From Ruaniaceae bacterium KH17 (lineage in GTDB: Bacteria; Actinomycetota; Actinomycetes; Actinomycetales; Actinomycetaceae), in NCBI GenBank assembly GCA_900199505.1, contig FZQV01000016.1, positions 1-57,535 of the forward strand: 57,535 bases of DNA. Reading direction: 5' to 3'. The notes under the pieces are model-generated. The model was not told where the DNA came from. It was given only the letters and a program-made list of their open reading frames with translations, and ran no database searches. Below are positions 8,288 to 17,231 of the stretch, in pieces (position 1 is the stretch's first letter; every line of letters begins with the position of its first letter). Position numbers and translations under genes: made by a program.

Positions 8288-9252
8288 CGGTCGTAGTCCG
8301 AGCGGCGGGCGCGCTGGTCTGGCGTGTCCGCAATGACCGCCTGCAAGTGCTCCTCGTGCATCGCCCGAGCTACGACGACTGGTCCTGGCCCAAAGGCAAG
8401 CCCGAGGAGGATGAGTCGCTCGCGGTGACCGCGATTCGCGAGGTCGAGGAAGAGACGGGCCTCAAGGTCGTGCTCGGTCAGCCCCTGCCCTCGGTGCGCT
8501 ATCGGATCAATGGCGGCGGGAAGCTGAAGGAAGCGAAATATTGGGCTGCCACGGTTCCCGACGGCGGTCCCTGGCGGAAGGCGCGCGACAAGGTCAAGCC
8601 GTGTTCCAAGCGGGAAGTCGATGAGACGCGGTGGGTGAGCGTCGAGAAGGCGCTGAAGCTACTCACGTACGATCACGACCGTGAACCCCTGGAGTACCTG
8701 ATCGACCAGTGGGACGATGACAAGCTCGAGACGTGGACCGTGGCAATTGTGCGGCACGGTAGGGCTCGCAGACGGTCCGCCTGGGATGGTGACGAGAACA
8801 CCCGCCCGCTGACCGACGTCGGGCAGAAACAGGCGCAGTCCCTCGTTCCTATGCTCTCCGCGTTCGGCATTTCGCAGTTGATCTCGAGCCCGTGGGAGCG
8901 TTGCGCGGCCACGCTTCAGCCGTACTCGCGGCGGTCGAAGGTCGAGTTGGAGACGCACAAGGGGCTCACGGAGCAGGCCGCGCTCACCAAGCCTGCGAAG
9001 GTGCGCGAGATCGTCGATACCGAACTGGTGGAGAAAGGCGCGCCGGTGGCGATCTGCACACACCGGCCCGTGTTACCCACCGTGATGTCGCAACTCACGC
9101 TACGCACGCCGAACCGAATCAAGCGGCAGTTCCCGCAGCAGAACCCCTGGCTGAAGACTGGCGAGGTACTGATTGTGCACTGTACCGAGAACCGCCGTAA
9201 GGGCGCAGTGGTGGTGGCGGTCGAACTCCACCGCCCCCACTCGACGGGATGA
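8284..9252 (+). CDS. NUDIX hydrolase fused to histidine phosphatase (MutT1-like)
   Basis: This 322-residue fusion protein has an N-terminal NUDIX domain with the box starting GKPEEDE and ending REVEEETGL at about residues 38-60. A C-terminal histidine-phosphatase domain carries the phosphate-binding RHG at 157-159. The same two-domain layout is seen in mycobacterial MutT1, which hydrolyses 8-oxo-guanosine nucleotides and dinucleoside polyphosphates. In Mycobacterium tuberculosis it is also a neighbour of ppk. It overlaps ppk by 4 nt and is therefore translationally coupled to it. The second RHG-family histidine is plausible in ICTHRPVLP near residue 259. A housekeeping role in removing damaged nucleotides, or tuning Ap4A, is likely; substrate choice is inferred. 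Confidence 0.85.
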   Translation: MTVVVRAAGALVWRVRNDRLQVLLVHRPSYDDWSWPKGKPEEDESLAVTAIREVEEETGLKVVLGQPLPSVRYRINGGGKLKEAKYWAATVPDGGPWRKARDKVKPCSKREVDETRWVSVEKALKLLTYDHDREPLEYLIDQWDDDKLETWTVAIVRHGRARRRSAWDGDENTRPLTDVGQKQAQSLVPMLSAFGISQLISSPWERCAATLQPYSRRSKVELETHKGLTEQAALTKPAKVREIVDTELVEKGAPVAICTHRPVLPTVMSQLTLRTPNRIKRQFPQQNPWLKTGEVLIVHCTENRRKGAVVVAVELHRPHSTG

Positions 9253-9335
9253 CGGGCGCCGCGGTGTCCTCGACGCGCACGGTCTAGCACGTGGCGGAGC
9301 GGAATGTGTGAGTGATCACGGCGCGCTGAAGCAAC

Positions 9336-9353
9336 GTTCACCGAACGTTCACC
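9336..9353 (+). promoter_or_regulatory. PHO box (PhoP direct repeat) before pstS
   Basis: Two perfect GTTCACC heptamers start at 9336 and 9347, 11 bp apart, exactly the direct-repeat unit known for actinobacterial PhoP. Candidate -10 hexamers are TAGCGT (9385-9390) and TACTGT (9394-9399). This predicts phosphate-starvation control of the pst operon. Confidence 0.8.
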
Positions 9354-9425
9354 CGCCCCACCCCGCGAGGTCACCGGGCGCCCGTAGCGTCCTTACTGTC
9401 AATAACTACGACAGAAGGACAACCT

Positions 9426-10580
9426 GTGAAGCGCAGTATCGCGGCAACCGCCGCAATCGCCGCACTTGCTCTGACCCTGAGCGCATGCGGAAACGACGCT
9501 GTCCCCTCGGACCCCACCACGAGTTCCGGGGCCACTGAGCCCGTCGACACCGCCTCCGAGACGGAGGACAACACGGACGGCGATGCAACGCTTTCCGGCA
9601 CGATCAAGGGTGCCGGCGCCTCCTCCCAGGAGAAGGGCCAGAACGCCTGGGCCGCCGAGTTCTCGATCGCGACCGGTGTGGACGTGGCCTACAACCCGGT
9701 GGGCTCCGGTGATGGCCGCAAGAGCTTCCTCGAGGGTGCCGTCGTCTACGCCGGATCCGATTCCGCGATGAAGGAAGAGGAGATCGCCGAGGCGGAGACC
9801 CGCTGCTACGGCTCCGAAGTGATCGAGGTTCCGCTCTGGATCTCGCCGATCGCCGTGGTGTACAACATCCCCGCGCTCAACGACACCAACATCAACCTGT
9901 CTCCGGTGCAGATCGCGGACATCTTCTCCGGCAAGATCACCAACTGGAACGACGAGTCGATCGTCGCGGCCAACCCGGACATCGAACTGCCTGACCTGGC
10001 CATCGTTCCGGTGAACCGTACCGACCAGTCCGGTACCACCAAGAACTTCCAGCAGTACCTGATCGACGCCGCAGGCGAGGCCTGGCCGCACGAGGCCGAA
10101 GAGGTCTGGCCGATCGAAGGCACCCAGTCCGGCCAAGGTACCTCGGGCCTGCTCGAGGTTGTCTCCGGCGCCGAGGGCACCATCGGATATGTTGACGCCT
10201 CGCGCGTGGGTGACCTTGGGTCGATCGCCGTGGGTGTGGGCGACGAGTACGTGCCGTTCTCCTCGGAGGCTGCCGCCAAGATCGTGGACATTTCCTCCCC
10301 GACGGCGGACGCGACCGATCTGCGGCTGACCATCGATCTCGCTCGCGACACCACCGAGTCGGGCGTCTACCCCGTGGTCCTGGTTTCGTACCTGATCGCA
10401 TGCTCCGCTTATGACAACGAGCAGGACGCCGCCAACGTGCAGGCGTACCTGAAGTACGTTGCCTCGGAGGAGGGCCAGAACCTTGCGGCCCAGGCCGAGG
10501 TGGGCGGTATTGCGCCGATCTCCGCGGACCTGCGAACCAAGGTGAACGCGGCTCTCGACCAGATCACGGTCGCCAACTAG
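9426..10580 (+). CDS. pstS: Phosphate ABC transporter, substrate-binding lipoprotein
   Basis: The 384-residue protein starts with a lipoprotein signal (MKRSIAATAAI, then LTLSACGN), so Cys21 should be lipid-anchored outside the membrane after cleavage. A Ser/Thr/Glu-rich spacer of about 35 residues leads to the PBP-II fold, with GAGASSQEKGQNAW near its start and NRTDQSGTTKNFQ typical of phosphate contacts. It captures phosphate for PstCA. GTG 9426 is preceded by AGAAGGAC. It is the first gene of pstSCAB, with a PHO box 75-90 nt upstream. A strong hairpin between pstS and pstC may let pstS be made in excess. Confidence 0.95.
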   Translation: MKRSIAATAAIAALALTLSACGNDAVPSDPTTSSGATEPVDTASETEDNTDGDATLSGTIKGAGASSQEKGQNAWAAEFSIATGVDVAYNPVGSGDGRKSFLEGAVVYAGSDSAMKEEEIAEAETRCYGSEVIEVPLWISPIAVVYNIPALNDTNINLSPVQIADIFSGKITNWNDESIVAANPDIELPDLAIVPVNRTDQSGTTKNFQQYLIDAAGEAWPHEAEEVWPIEGTQSGQGTSGLLEVVSGAEGTIGYVDASRVGDLGSIAVGVGDEYVPFSSEAAAKIVDISSPTADATDLRLTIDLARDTTESGVYPVVLVSYLIACSAYDNEQDAANVQAYLKYVASEEGQNLAAQAEVGGIAPISADLRTKVNAALDQITVAN

Positions 10581-10595
10581 TCCAAATACCGAGTG

Positions 10596-10628
10596 GAAGC
10601 GCGGTGGGCGTGCAGCTCGCCGCGCTTC
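10596..10628 (+). terminator. Intercistronic hairpin between pstS and pstC
   Basis: A 14-bp stem (10596-10609 with 10615-10628, two G-U pairs) closes a 5-nt loop. There is no T-run after it, so it looks like a partial terminator or RNA-stabilising structure that would raise pstS relative to pstCAB. Confidence 0.65.
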
Positions 10629-10677
10629 TCCTCGGGGAACATGGCTTTCAACGACCTAGACGTGTGAAAGGAACAAC

Positions 10678-11625
10678 GTGAGCACGCTTCAGTTGCGTGA
10701 CCGCAAGGTGAGCAACGTCGGGAACAAGGTCTTCGCTGGCCTCTCCAGCGGTGCGGGCTGGTTCATTCTGGTGACGTTGGCCGCCGTTGCGATCTTCCTG
10801 CTCGCACGCGCCTACCCCGCATTCGTGGCGGACTCGGACGCCCTCGCAGGCCAGTCCATTCTGCGCGGTCGCTCCTTCTGGGGATATGTGGGCCCGCTGC
10901 TCTTCGGCACCGTGGTCTCCTCGGCGATCGCGCTTCTCGTGGCCGTGCCGCTCTCGATCGGCATCGCCCTCTTCATCTCGCACTACGCGCCGCGCCGCCT
11001 CGCACAGAGCCTCGGCTACCTCGTGGATCTGCTCGCCGCGATCCCCTCGGTCATCTACGGCCTCTGGGGTACCCGCTGGCTCATGGGCAACGTGGATCCG
11101 GTGTTCCAATGGCTCACCGACCACCTGGGCTTCATCCCGCTCTTCGCGGACTACATGCCGCCCGCCCGCAACATCACGACGGCCTCGCTTGTGCTCGCCG
11201 TCATGATCCTTCCGATCATCACCGCCACGATTCGCGAGGTCTTCTTGCAGACCCCGCGGCTTCACGAAGAGGCATCGCTCGCCCTGGGCGCAACCCGCTG
11301 GGAAATGATCCGCCAGGCCGTGTTCCCCTTCGCTCGCTCCGGAATCATCTCCGCATCGATGCTCGGCCTCGGCCGTGCACTCGGCGAAACCATGGCCGTG
11401 CTGATGATCCTCTCGCCCGGCTTCTTCGTGAACTTCAACTTCCTGAAGCCCGGCCAGCATCAATCCATCGCCGCAAACATCGCGGCACAGTTCCCTGAGG
11501 CCTCCGGCCTCGGGGTGAACATCCTGATCGCCACGGGCCTCGTACTGTTCGTGATCACGTTCGTGGTGAACATGATCGCCCGCGCAATCATCGCCCGCAG
11601 GGCCGAGTTCTCGGGAGCCAACTAA
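10678..11625 (+). CDS. pstC: Phosphate ABC transporter permease PstC
   Basis: This 315-residue inner-membrane protein has about six membrane segments. The first is near residues 20-45, and the permease loop (EEASLALGATRWEMIRQAV) sits between later helices; it contacts the PstB ATPase. Family motifs AAIPSVIYGLWG and GRALGETMAVLMI are present. With PstA it forms the channel for phosphate import. GTG 10678 has AAAGGA at 10667-10672. Its stop codon overlaps the PstA start (TAATG), so the two subunits are coupled. The leader before it contains the 14-nt segment at 10643-10656 that matches an intergenic region at 17297-17310. Confidence 0.95.
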   Translation: MSTLQLRDRKVSNVGNKVFAGLSSGAGWFILVTLAAVAIFLLARAYPAFVADSDALAGQSILRGRSFWGYVGPLLFGTVVSSAIALLVAVPLSIGIALFISHYAPRRLAQSLGYLVDLLAAIPSVIYGLWGTRWLMGNVDPVFQWLTDHLGFIPLFADYMPPARNITTASLVLAVMILPIITATIREVFLQTPRLHEEASLALGATRWEMIRQAVFPFARSGIISASMLGLGRALGETMAVLMILSPGFFVNFNFLKPGQHQSIAANIAAQFPEASGLGVNILIATGLVLFVITFVVNMIARAIIARRAEFSGAN

Positions 11626-12674
11626 TGAGTACCCAGACCGCCTCCCCGGTGGCACAGCGCCTCCCCAAGTGGACGCCGTGGGCCTTCCTCGCGGGGTCCA
11701 CCGTACTCGCGATCTCTGTCCTGGCCGTCTCCGGGCCCATCAACTGGCTCGGTGCCGGAATCCTCACAGGTGTCATCTACGCCGTCGGCCTGACCGGCTT
11801 CTCGTGGATCAAGGAAGGCGCGCGCTGGGCCAAGGACCGGCTTGCGACCACCCTCGTGACCTCAGCGTTCCTCGCCGTCATGGTCCCGCTGCTCACGTTG
11901 ATCGTGATGGTCGTGGTTCAGGGCGCAAAGCGCTTCAGCGTGTACTACCTCAACACCAACATGCGCGGCGTCTATGGCGAGTCTGATCTGGGCGGCGCCT
12001 ATCACGCGATTGTTGGGACCCTCCTGATCACGGGCCTCGCGGCGCTGATTGCGATTCCGATCGGGCTACTGACCGCGATCTATCTGGTCGAGTACGGCCA
12101 GGGCACACGTGCAGCGAAGGTCATCACCTTCCTCGTGGATGTCATGACCGGTATCCCTTCGATCGTGGCCGGCCTCTTCGCCTACTCCCTCTTCCTGACC
12201 ATCTTTGGCCCGGCATACCAGGCCGGCGTGATTGGTGCCGTGGCGCTCGCCGTGTTGATGACTCCCGTGGTGATCCGCTCGAGCGAGGAGATGCTGAAAC
12301 TCGTCCCGAACGAGTTGCGCGAGGCATCGTACGCGCTCGGAGTGCCGAAGTACCTGACCATCATCAAGGTGGTGCTGCGGACCTCCGTGGCGGGCCTCAC
12401 CACCGGCATCATGATCGCGATTGCGCGTGTGATCGGTGAGACGGCCCCGCTGCTTATCACGGTGGGCATCGTCTCGCACACGAACTACAACGTGTGGGAC
12501 GGCTCAATGACCACCCTCCCCGTGTACGTGTACCGCCAGTACCAGCAGGGCGGCGATGCTGCGACTGAGCGGGCCTGGGCCGGTGCCCTCACCCTGATTC
12601 TGATTGTGATGCTCTTGAATCTCGGCGCACGACTCGTGTCCCGTTGGTTCGCACCCAAGGGCCTCTCCCGATGA
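11625..12674 (+). CDS. pstA: Phosphate ABC transporter permease PstA
   Basis: At 349 residues this is longer than PstC, because an extra pair of N-terminal hydrophobic segments (residues about 18-55) precedes the usual six-helix permease. Diagnostic motifs are TGIPSIVAGLFAYSLF, the EAA loop LREASYALGVPKYLTIIKV and GETAPLLITVG. It pairs with PstC to form the phosphate pore. Its ATG shares one base with the pstC stop codon. The gap to pstB is 30 nt. An N-terminal extension of this kind is common in actinobacterial PstA. Confidence 0.95.
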   Translation: MSTQTASPVAQRLPKWTPWAFLAGSTVLAISVLAVSGPINWLGAGILTGVIYAVGLTGFSWIKEGARWAKDRLATTLVTSAFLAVMVPLLTLIVMVVVQGAKRFSVYYLNTNMRGVYGESDLGGAYHAIVGTLLITGLAALIAIPIGLLTAIYLVEYGQGTRAAKVITFLVDVMTGIPSIVAGLFAYSLFLTIFGPAYQAGVIGAVALAVLMTPVVIRSSEEMLKLVPNELREASYALGVPKYLTIIKVVLRTSVAGLTTGIMIAIARVIGETAPLLITVGIVSHTNYNVWDGSMTTLPVYVYRQYQQGGDAATERAWAGALTLILIVMLLNLGARLVSRWFAPKGLSR

Positions 12675-12704
12675 CCACCCCAATGACCCACCGAGAGGAT
12701 GCAC

Positions 12705-13484
12705 GTGTCTAAGCGCATCGATGTCACTAACCTCAACGTCTACTACGGTGATTTCCTCGCCGTGAAGGACGTGACGATGCAGATTGAGCCGCGCTCCGTG
12801 ACCGCGCTGATTGGGCCCTCTGGCTGCGGCAAGTCCACCTTCCTGCGGACCCTGAACCGTATGCACGAGGTGATCCCGGGTGCTCGCGCCGAAGGTTCGG
12901 TGGTGATCGACGGGCAGGACATTTACGCCAAGGGTACGGACCCAGTGGTGGTTCGCCGCCAGGTCGGTATGGTGTTCCAGCGCCCGAACCCGTTCCCCAC
13001 CATGTCGATCGCCGAGAACGTGTTGGCGGGAGTGCGCTTGAACAACGTGCGGATCTCAAAGTCCGACGGCGAAGACATCGTCGAGCGTTCGCTGCGCGGG
13101 GCCAACCTGTGGGAAGAAGTGAAGGACCGGCTTGGTGTTCCTGGGTCCTCACTCTCGGGTGGCCAGCAGCAGCGGTTGTGTATCGCGCGTGCGATCGCCG
13201 TGCAGCCCGAGGTGGTCCTGATGGACGAGCCCTGTTCGGCCCTTGACCCGATCTCGACCCTCGCGATCGAGGACCTCATTCACGAACTGAAGAATGAGTA
13301 CACGATCGTGATCGTCACGCACAACATGCAGCAAGCGGCGCGTGTCTCGGACAAGACCGGCTTCTTCAACATCGCCGGTGCGCGCAAGCCTGGCGAGCTC
13401 GTGGAGTATGACACCACCGAGAAGATGTTCTCCTCGCCGGAGAACCAGGCGACAGAAGACTACATCTCCGGCCGCTTCGGGTAA
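12705..13484 (+). CDS. pstB: Phosphate ABC transporter ATPase PstB
   Basis: The 259-residue ATPase powers PstCA. It has Walker [10 protein letters not shown], a Q-loop in [12 protein letters not shown], signature LSGGQQQRL, Walker [14 protein letters not shown] and the H-loop HNMQQA, all at family positions. GTG 12705 is preferred because GAGAGG (12693-12698) lies 6 nt upstream; an in-frame ATG at 12699 abuts that site and would add two residues. It is the last gene of the pst operon, and no PhoU follows it; a DUF47 protein is encoded 3 kb away with Pit. A strong two-stage hairpin ends the transcript. Confidence 0.95.
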   Translation: MSKRIDVTNLNVYYGDFLAVKDVTMQIEPRSVTALIGPSGCGKSTFLRTLNRMHEVIPGARAEGSVVIDGQDIYAKGTDPVVVRRQVGMVFQRPNPFPTMSIAENVLAGVRLNNVRISKSDGEDIVERSLRGANLWEEVKDRLGVPGSSLSGGQQQRLCIARAIAVQPEVVLMDEPCSALDPISTLAIEDLIHELKNEYTIVIVTHNMQQAARVSDKTGFFNIAGARKPGELVEYDTTEKMFSSPENQATEDYISGRFG

Positions 13485-13501
13485 GCGTGGGCGTATCGTT
13501 C

Positions 13502-13550
13502 ACGGCTGGGGCTAGTGCGCCTAGCGGCAAGGCGCACCATCCCCAGCCGT
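13502..13550 (+). terminator. Bidirectional two-stage hairpin between pstB and the MFS gene
   Basis: A 10-bp outer stem (ACGGCTGGGG with CCCCAGCCGT), a 3x3 internal loop and a 7-bp inner stem (GTGCGCC with GGCGCAC) lie between convergent genes. TTT follows on the plus strand. Its left flank (13485-13511) recurs exactly at 55628-55654. Confidence 0.75.
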
Positions 13551-13554
13551 TTCG

Positions 13555-14796
13555 CTACGCGGCTGCGAGTTTGGCGGCGGCGATGCTGGAGATCGGCCGC
13601 CACACCAGCACGAGCGTGAGAGCCGCCCCCGCGAACGCAAACCACCAGGGCGCCGTCGGGCCGAAGAACTGGGAAATCACGCCGCCGAGTGCATTACCAA
13701 TCACCATGCCTGCGAAGACGCCCACCATGTTCACCGAAGCGATCCGGCCCTGCAACCCGGCGGGGACGAGGCGCTGGCGCACGGTGGTCGAGATGGTGCC
13801 CCACACGAACGCGTACAGGCCGAAGAAGAACATGATCACCAGCGCCACCGTGCCCGATTTCGTGAGAGCGAAGGCCAGATGCATCGCCACCTCCATCGAG
13901 AGACACACACGCATCAAGGTGGCGAACGAGAAGTGGCGCTCCAGCCATCCGAACATGGCGACGCCGATCATCCCGCCCACGGCGGATGCGGCAGTGAGCA
14001 TGCCATAGCCCACCTCACCCATCTTGAGGTACTCGGTCGCGTACAGCACGAGCACGCCCCACGGCGCCGCCCACGTGACATTGAACGTGAGGATGATGAT
14101 CACCAGCGTCCGCACGGGCGCGTTGTGCCGCAGCCAGCGCAGCCCCTCGGCGATCTCCGTCCGGACTGGAGGCTTGGACTCGATCGCGCCAGCCTGGGGG
14201 ACCGGCTCCAGCCGCATTCGCGAGACCAGCACGACGGCGAGTGCCACCGCCACGATCTGCACCATGAACGGGCATGCCCTGCCAGCAGCGAAGAGGAAGG
14301 CGCCGAGCGGTGGCCCTGCGAACTGGTTGGCCACGATATACCCGGCCTGGAGCCGCGCGTTGCCCACGCCGAGATCGGCCGGCTGGACGATGCTTGGCAG
14401 GAGCGCCTGGCTCGCCGTATCAACAAACACCTCGGCGAGCCCATAGAGGAAACTGCACGCGAGCACGATCCAGATGTTCGCGACGCCCGAGATGAGGAAA
14501 GCCACGAGCGCCACGACCACGATGCCGCGAGAGCTGTTTGCCACCATGATGAGGCGTCGCCGATCGAAGCGATCCGCGATAGCACCGGCGTGGAGGCCAA
14601 AGATCAACCACGGCAGGAACATCAGGACCGAACCGGACGCTACAAGGATCGGCGAGGAGGTCATCGAGGCGATGAGGAGAGGTGCCGCGGCGATCGCGAT
14701 GCCGTCGCCGATGTTGCTCGTCCACGAGGTGGCGAGCAGCCAGCGGAAATTCCGGCCCATGCGGGCGGGCGCGATCAATTCTCCGGGTGAGGGCAC
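13555..14796 (-). CDS. MFS transporter, EntS/macrolide-efflux-like (MFS_3)
   Basis: The 413-residue protein has roughly twelve membrane segments. The conserved intracellular loop GAIADRFDRRRLIM follows helix 2, and the N-terminal pattern FRWLLATSWTSNIGDGI is typical of the MFS_3 group that exports siderophores, macrolides and other small molecules. No substrate can be assigned. The GTG start at 14796 is supported by TAGACT on the minus strand 6 nt upstream (14803-14808), a leaderless layout. It converges with pstB across a shared hairpin. Nothing in the context ties it to phosphate. Confidence 0.8.
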   Translation of the reverse strand: MPSPGELIAPARMGRNFRWLLATSWTSNIGDGIAIAAAPLLIASMTSSPILVASGSVLMFLPWLIFGLHAGAIADRFDRRRLIMVANSSRGIVVVALVAFLISGVANIWIVLACSFLYGLAEVFVDTASQALLPSIVQPADLGVGNARLQAGYIVANQFAGPPLGAFLFAAGRACPFMVQIVAVALAVVLVSRMRLEPVPQAGAIESKPPVRTEIAEGLRWLRHNAPVRTLVIIILTFNVTWAAPWGVLVLYATEYLKMGEVGYGMLTAASAVGGMIGVAMFGWLERHFSFATLMRVCLSMEVAMHLAFALTKSGTVALVIMFFFGLYAFVWGTISTTVRQRLVPAGLQGRIASVNMVGVFAGMVIGNALGGVISQFFGPTAPWWFAFAGAALTLVLVWRPISSIAAAKLAAA

Positions 14797-14870
14797 CCGT
14801 TGAGTCTAGGAGATGCTGTCAACTGAATATGGATCCGCTGGGTGGTGGTCGTCTCGGCTGCGCAATCACG

Positions 14871-14926
14871 AAGTGGTAGTCCTGTTGGAGCGCCAGCACT
14901 CTGAGACTCCAACAGAACTACCACTT
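14871..14926 (-). terminator. 20-bp stem hairpin after the septum-formation lipoprotein gene
   Basis: Arms 14871-14890 and 14907-14926 pair over 20 bp with one G-U, around a 16-nt loop. It lies 27 nt past the stop of the minus-strand lipoprotein gene and lacks a U-run, like several other hairpins here. Confidence 0.6.
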
Positions 14927-14952
14927 GTCTGCGCGGAGGGGAATGGACGCGA

Positions 14953-15390
14953 CTAGCGGGCCGAGTCCTTGAGGGTGCCGGTCACCTGATCGGGGCTTTG
15001 CACCCAGCACAGGATCTCACGGTCGCCATTGCGGTCCCACGAGTCCTCGGTGGGCGCGAAGTAGGAGAGTAGGAGTTCGGAGTCGTCGTAGGCGGTACCC
15101 ACGAACGTCTCGAACTCCGCGAGGCAGAAGTCGGAGGCCTCACCGGCAGCGGCATCGTCCCCAGGGAACTCGTCCCCCTCAATGTTCATGGTGGCAAAGG
15201 CCTCGAGATCGTGTGGCTCGGCACAGTCAATCTGGGGCAGTTCGCCCATCACGCCGCCGTCCGCATCTGCGAAGTCTTCGGATTGTGCGCAGGTTCCCAC
15301 GGCAATATCGAAGACGCTGGCACTGGTGCAGGCCGTGAGTCCAAGGACCACGAGTGCGGTTGCGGAGACGGTGGCGAGAGTAGTGCGCAT
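14953..15390 (-). CDS. Septum-formation-family lipoprotein
   Basis: The 145-residue protein has a lipoprotein signal ending LGLTACTS. Its mature part matches the septum-formation domain: VGTCAQS near the start, then PQIDCAEPHDLEAFA, a FCLAEFETFVG segment, and a C-terminal REILCWVQSP. Four cysteines (C-IDC, FC, LC) probably form two disulfides outside the membrane. Related actinobacterial proteins are linked to septation or envelope work, but the mechanism is unclear. The start is set at 15390 (AGGGGG 8 nt upstream); a further Met codon at 15426 lies in the probable promoter (TATGAT near 15420). It is followed by a long hairpin. Confidence 0.75.
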   Translation of the reverse strand: MRTTLATVSATALVVLGLTACTSASVFDIAVGTCAQSEDFADADGGVMGELPQIDCAEPHDLEAFATMNIEGDEFPGDDAAAGEASDFCLAEFETFVGTAYDDSELLLSYFAPTEDSWDRNGDREILCWVQSPDQVTGTLKDSAR

Positions 15391-15465
15391 GGAGGGAACC
15401 CCCTGATAGACAATGGCCTTGATCATATCCCGACGGCGTTCACGCCAACCGGGAGAAGAACGGCT

Positions 15466-16470
15466 CTAGACAAAGATCATGTGGGTGAGCCAGTACATCA
15501 GAGCGCCCACGAGTGCGGCCGCGGGAAGCGTGAGGAACCAGCCAAACACGATGTTCCCGGCCACACCCCAGCGCACAGCGGAGAAGCGCTTCGTGGCGCC
15601 CACGCCGAGGATCGCGGAGGTGATCGTGTGGGTGGTGGAGATCGGTGCGTGCCAGATGAACGCCGTCGAGTAGAGCACCGCGGCGGCCACACTCTCGGCG
15701 GCGAAGCCGCGCGCCGGATCCAGCTCGATGATCTTCCGGCCCAGCGTGCGCATGATTCGCCACCCGCCCGAGTAGGTCCCGAGCGAGATCGCCGCGGCAG
15801 CCGCGAACTTCACCCACGGCGGGATATCTGTACCTTCGTGCCAGCCGACGGCAACCATCGCCAGCACGATCACACCCATCGTCTTCTGTGCATCCTGCAG
15901 GCCATGCCCGAGCGCCATGGCGGCTGCAGACACGGTCTGGGCGTAGCGGAAGCCCCGTGTGGTGCGGCGGTGATCCTTGTCCTTGAAGATCCAGAGAAGG
16001 GCGACCATCACGCCGTATGCGAGCGCAAACCCTACGATCGGGGAGAGGAACATCGGCAGCACCACTTTGCTGAGGATGACATCCCAGTGCACGGTCGTTG
16101 CAGCCGCAACACCGGCGCCCGCAAGGCCACCAATGAGGGCGTGCGAGGAGGATGAGGGCAGGCCAAACCACCACGTGATGAGGTTCCAGGTGATTGCGCC
16201 AATGAGCCCTGAGAGCACCACTAAGAGGCCGGAAATCCCGTCCGGTGGTGAGACGATACCCGATCCGATTGTCGTGGCAACACCGGTGCCGAGGAAGGCA
16301 CCCACCATGTTCATTACGGCGGCCATCAGCAGGGCCTTGCGCGGTGTGAGCGCGCGCGTGGACACTGAGGTCGCGATCGCATTGGCCGCGTCATGAAAGC
16401 CGTTGGTGTAGTCGAAGCCTAGAGCGAGGACGATGACGAGAACGGCAAGGAAGCCGGCGAGGAATTCCAT
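15466..16470 (-). CDS. pit: Low-affinity inorganic phosphate transporter (Pit/PHO4 family)
   Basis: This 334-residue membrane permease has the two inverted PHO4 repeats: GFDYTNGFHDAANAIA near the N terminus and DPARGFAAESVAAAVL in the second half. GLPSSSSHALIGGLAG lies between them. Pit carriers move metal-phosphate with protons, serving when phosphate is plentiful, and so complement the starvation-type Pst system encoded just upstream. The gene follows the DUF47 gene by 22 nt on the same strand, the usual order for this pair. The start ATG 16470 has only a weak GGA upstream, suggesting coupling to the preceding gene. Confidence 0.93.
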   Translation of the reverse strand: MEFLAGFLAVLVIVLALGFDYTNGFHDAANAIATSVSTRALTPRKALLMAAVMNMVGAFLGTGVATTIGSGIVSPPDGISGLLVVLSGLIGAITWNLITWWFGLPSSSSHALIGGLAGAGVAAATTVHWDVILSKVVLPMFLSPIVGFALAYGVMVALLWIFKDKDHRRTTRGFRYAQTVSAAAMALGHGLQDAQKTMGVIVLAMVAVGWHEGTDIPPWVKFAAAAAISLGTYSGGWRIMRTLGRKIIELDPARGFAAESVAAAVLYSTAFIWHAPISTTHTITSAILGVGATKRFSAVRWGVAGNIVFGWFLTLPAAALVGALMYWLTHMIFV

Positions 16471-16492
16471 ATGAGAGTCCGGGAGCTAGCCG

Positions 16493-17113
16493 TCAGGATT
16501 CCTTGACCGTGATCGCTTCGATCAGGTTCGCAAAAGTCTCGAAGGCATCGACTGCGGCCTCAAGGGTCAGGATGACATCCTTCTGCTTGATGATCTGCTT
16601 CGCGTCATCCTCACGGTCGAACAGCTCGGCGATCGCGGTGCGATAGATCTTGTCGCCCTGATTCTCCAGGCGGTTGATCTCCACCCAGTAGTCACGGAGC
16701 GAGTCCATGTTCTGCAGCTTCGGAATCGCCTGCACGGTCAGTTCGGCGCACCGTTGCAGGATCTCGACGAGTTGGATGATCTCAGGAGCGAGTTCGTCCA
16801 GCTTGTAGAGGACGATTAGATCGCCCGCCTCGTCCATGAAGTCCATGCAGTCGTCAATGTGCGACGCCAGCATCAGCAGGTCGTCGCGGTCGAGCGGCGT
16901 CACGAAGGACGCGTTGACCTTCTTGACGATTGCGTGAGTCGCCTCATCGGCGTCGTTCTCGACACTGTGGAGCTCCTTGGCGCGAACGCGGCGGGTTTCC
17001 TTATCCGCGGTCACGATCTGAGCGAGCAGCTGGCTGCCACGAATCAGATGGGAGGCACACTCGGTGAGGAGAGTGAAGTAAATGGAGTCTTTGGGTGTCA
17101 GTGAGAGCTTCAT
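16493..17113 (-). CDS. DUF47 family (PhoU-like) Pit accessory protein
   Basis: The 206-residue all-helical protein resembles PhoU. The sequence DEATHAIVKKVNASFVTPLDRDDL is a hallmark of the DUF47 family, followed by IDDCMDFMDEAGDLI, with acidic residues that bind metals in PhoU folds. It probably regulates the Pit carrier encoded 22 nt downstream. ATG 17113 is preferred, with GGAG 6 nt upstream; GTG 17125 is also in frame. A single GTTCACC occurs on the minus strand in its leader but has no 11-bp partner, so Pho control is unproven. Confidence 0.88.
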   Translation of the reverse strand: MKLSLTPKDSIYFTLLTECASHLIRGSQLLAQIVTADKETRRVRAKELHSVENDADEATHAIVKKVNASFVTPLDRDDLLMLASHIDDCMDFMDEAGDLIVLYKLDELAPEIIQLVEILQRCAELTVQAIPKLQNMDSLRDYWVEINRLENQGDKIYRTAIAELFDREDDAKQIIKQKDVILTLEAAVDAFETFANLIEAITVKES

Positions 17114-17231
17114 CGGAAGCTCCACATCAGCTCGGTGAACACGATTGAAACTCTAGAGCAATTTTCAGGGTGTGGTTACCCCCAGAGGTCCTAGCCAACG
17201 CCGAATATGTCACACAGTGGGGGAGTGGTGT

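Noticed and set aside
17128-17140. Single GTTCACC (minus strand) before the DUF47-pit pair as a PHO box
   Set aside because: There is no partner heptamer at 11 bp on either side, and it lies downstream of the likely -10 (TAGAGT), not at the -35.
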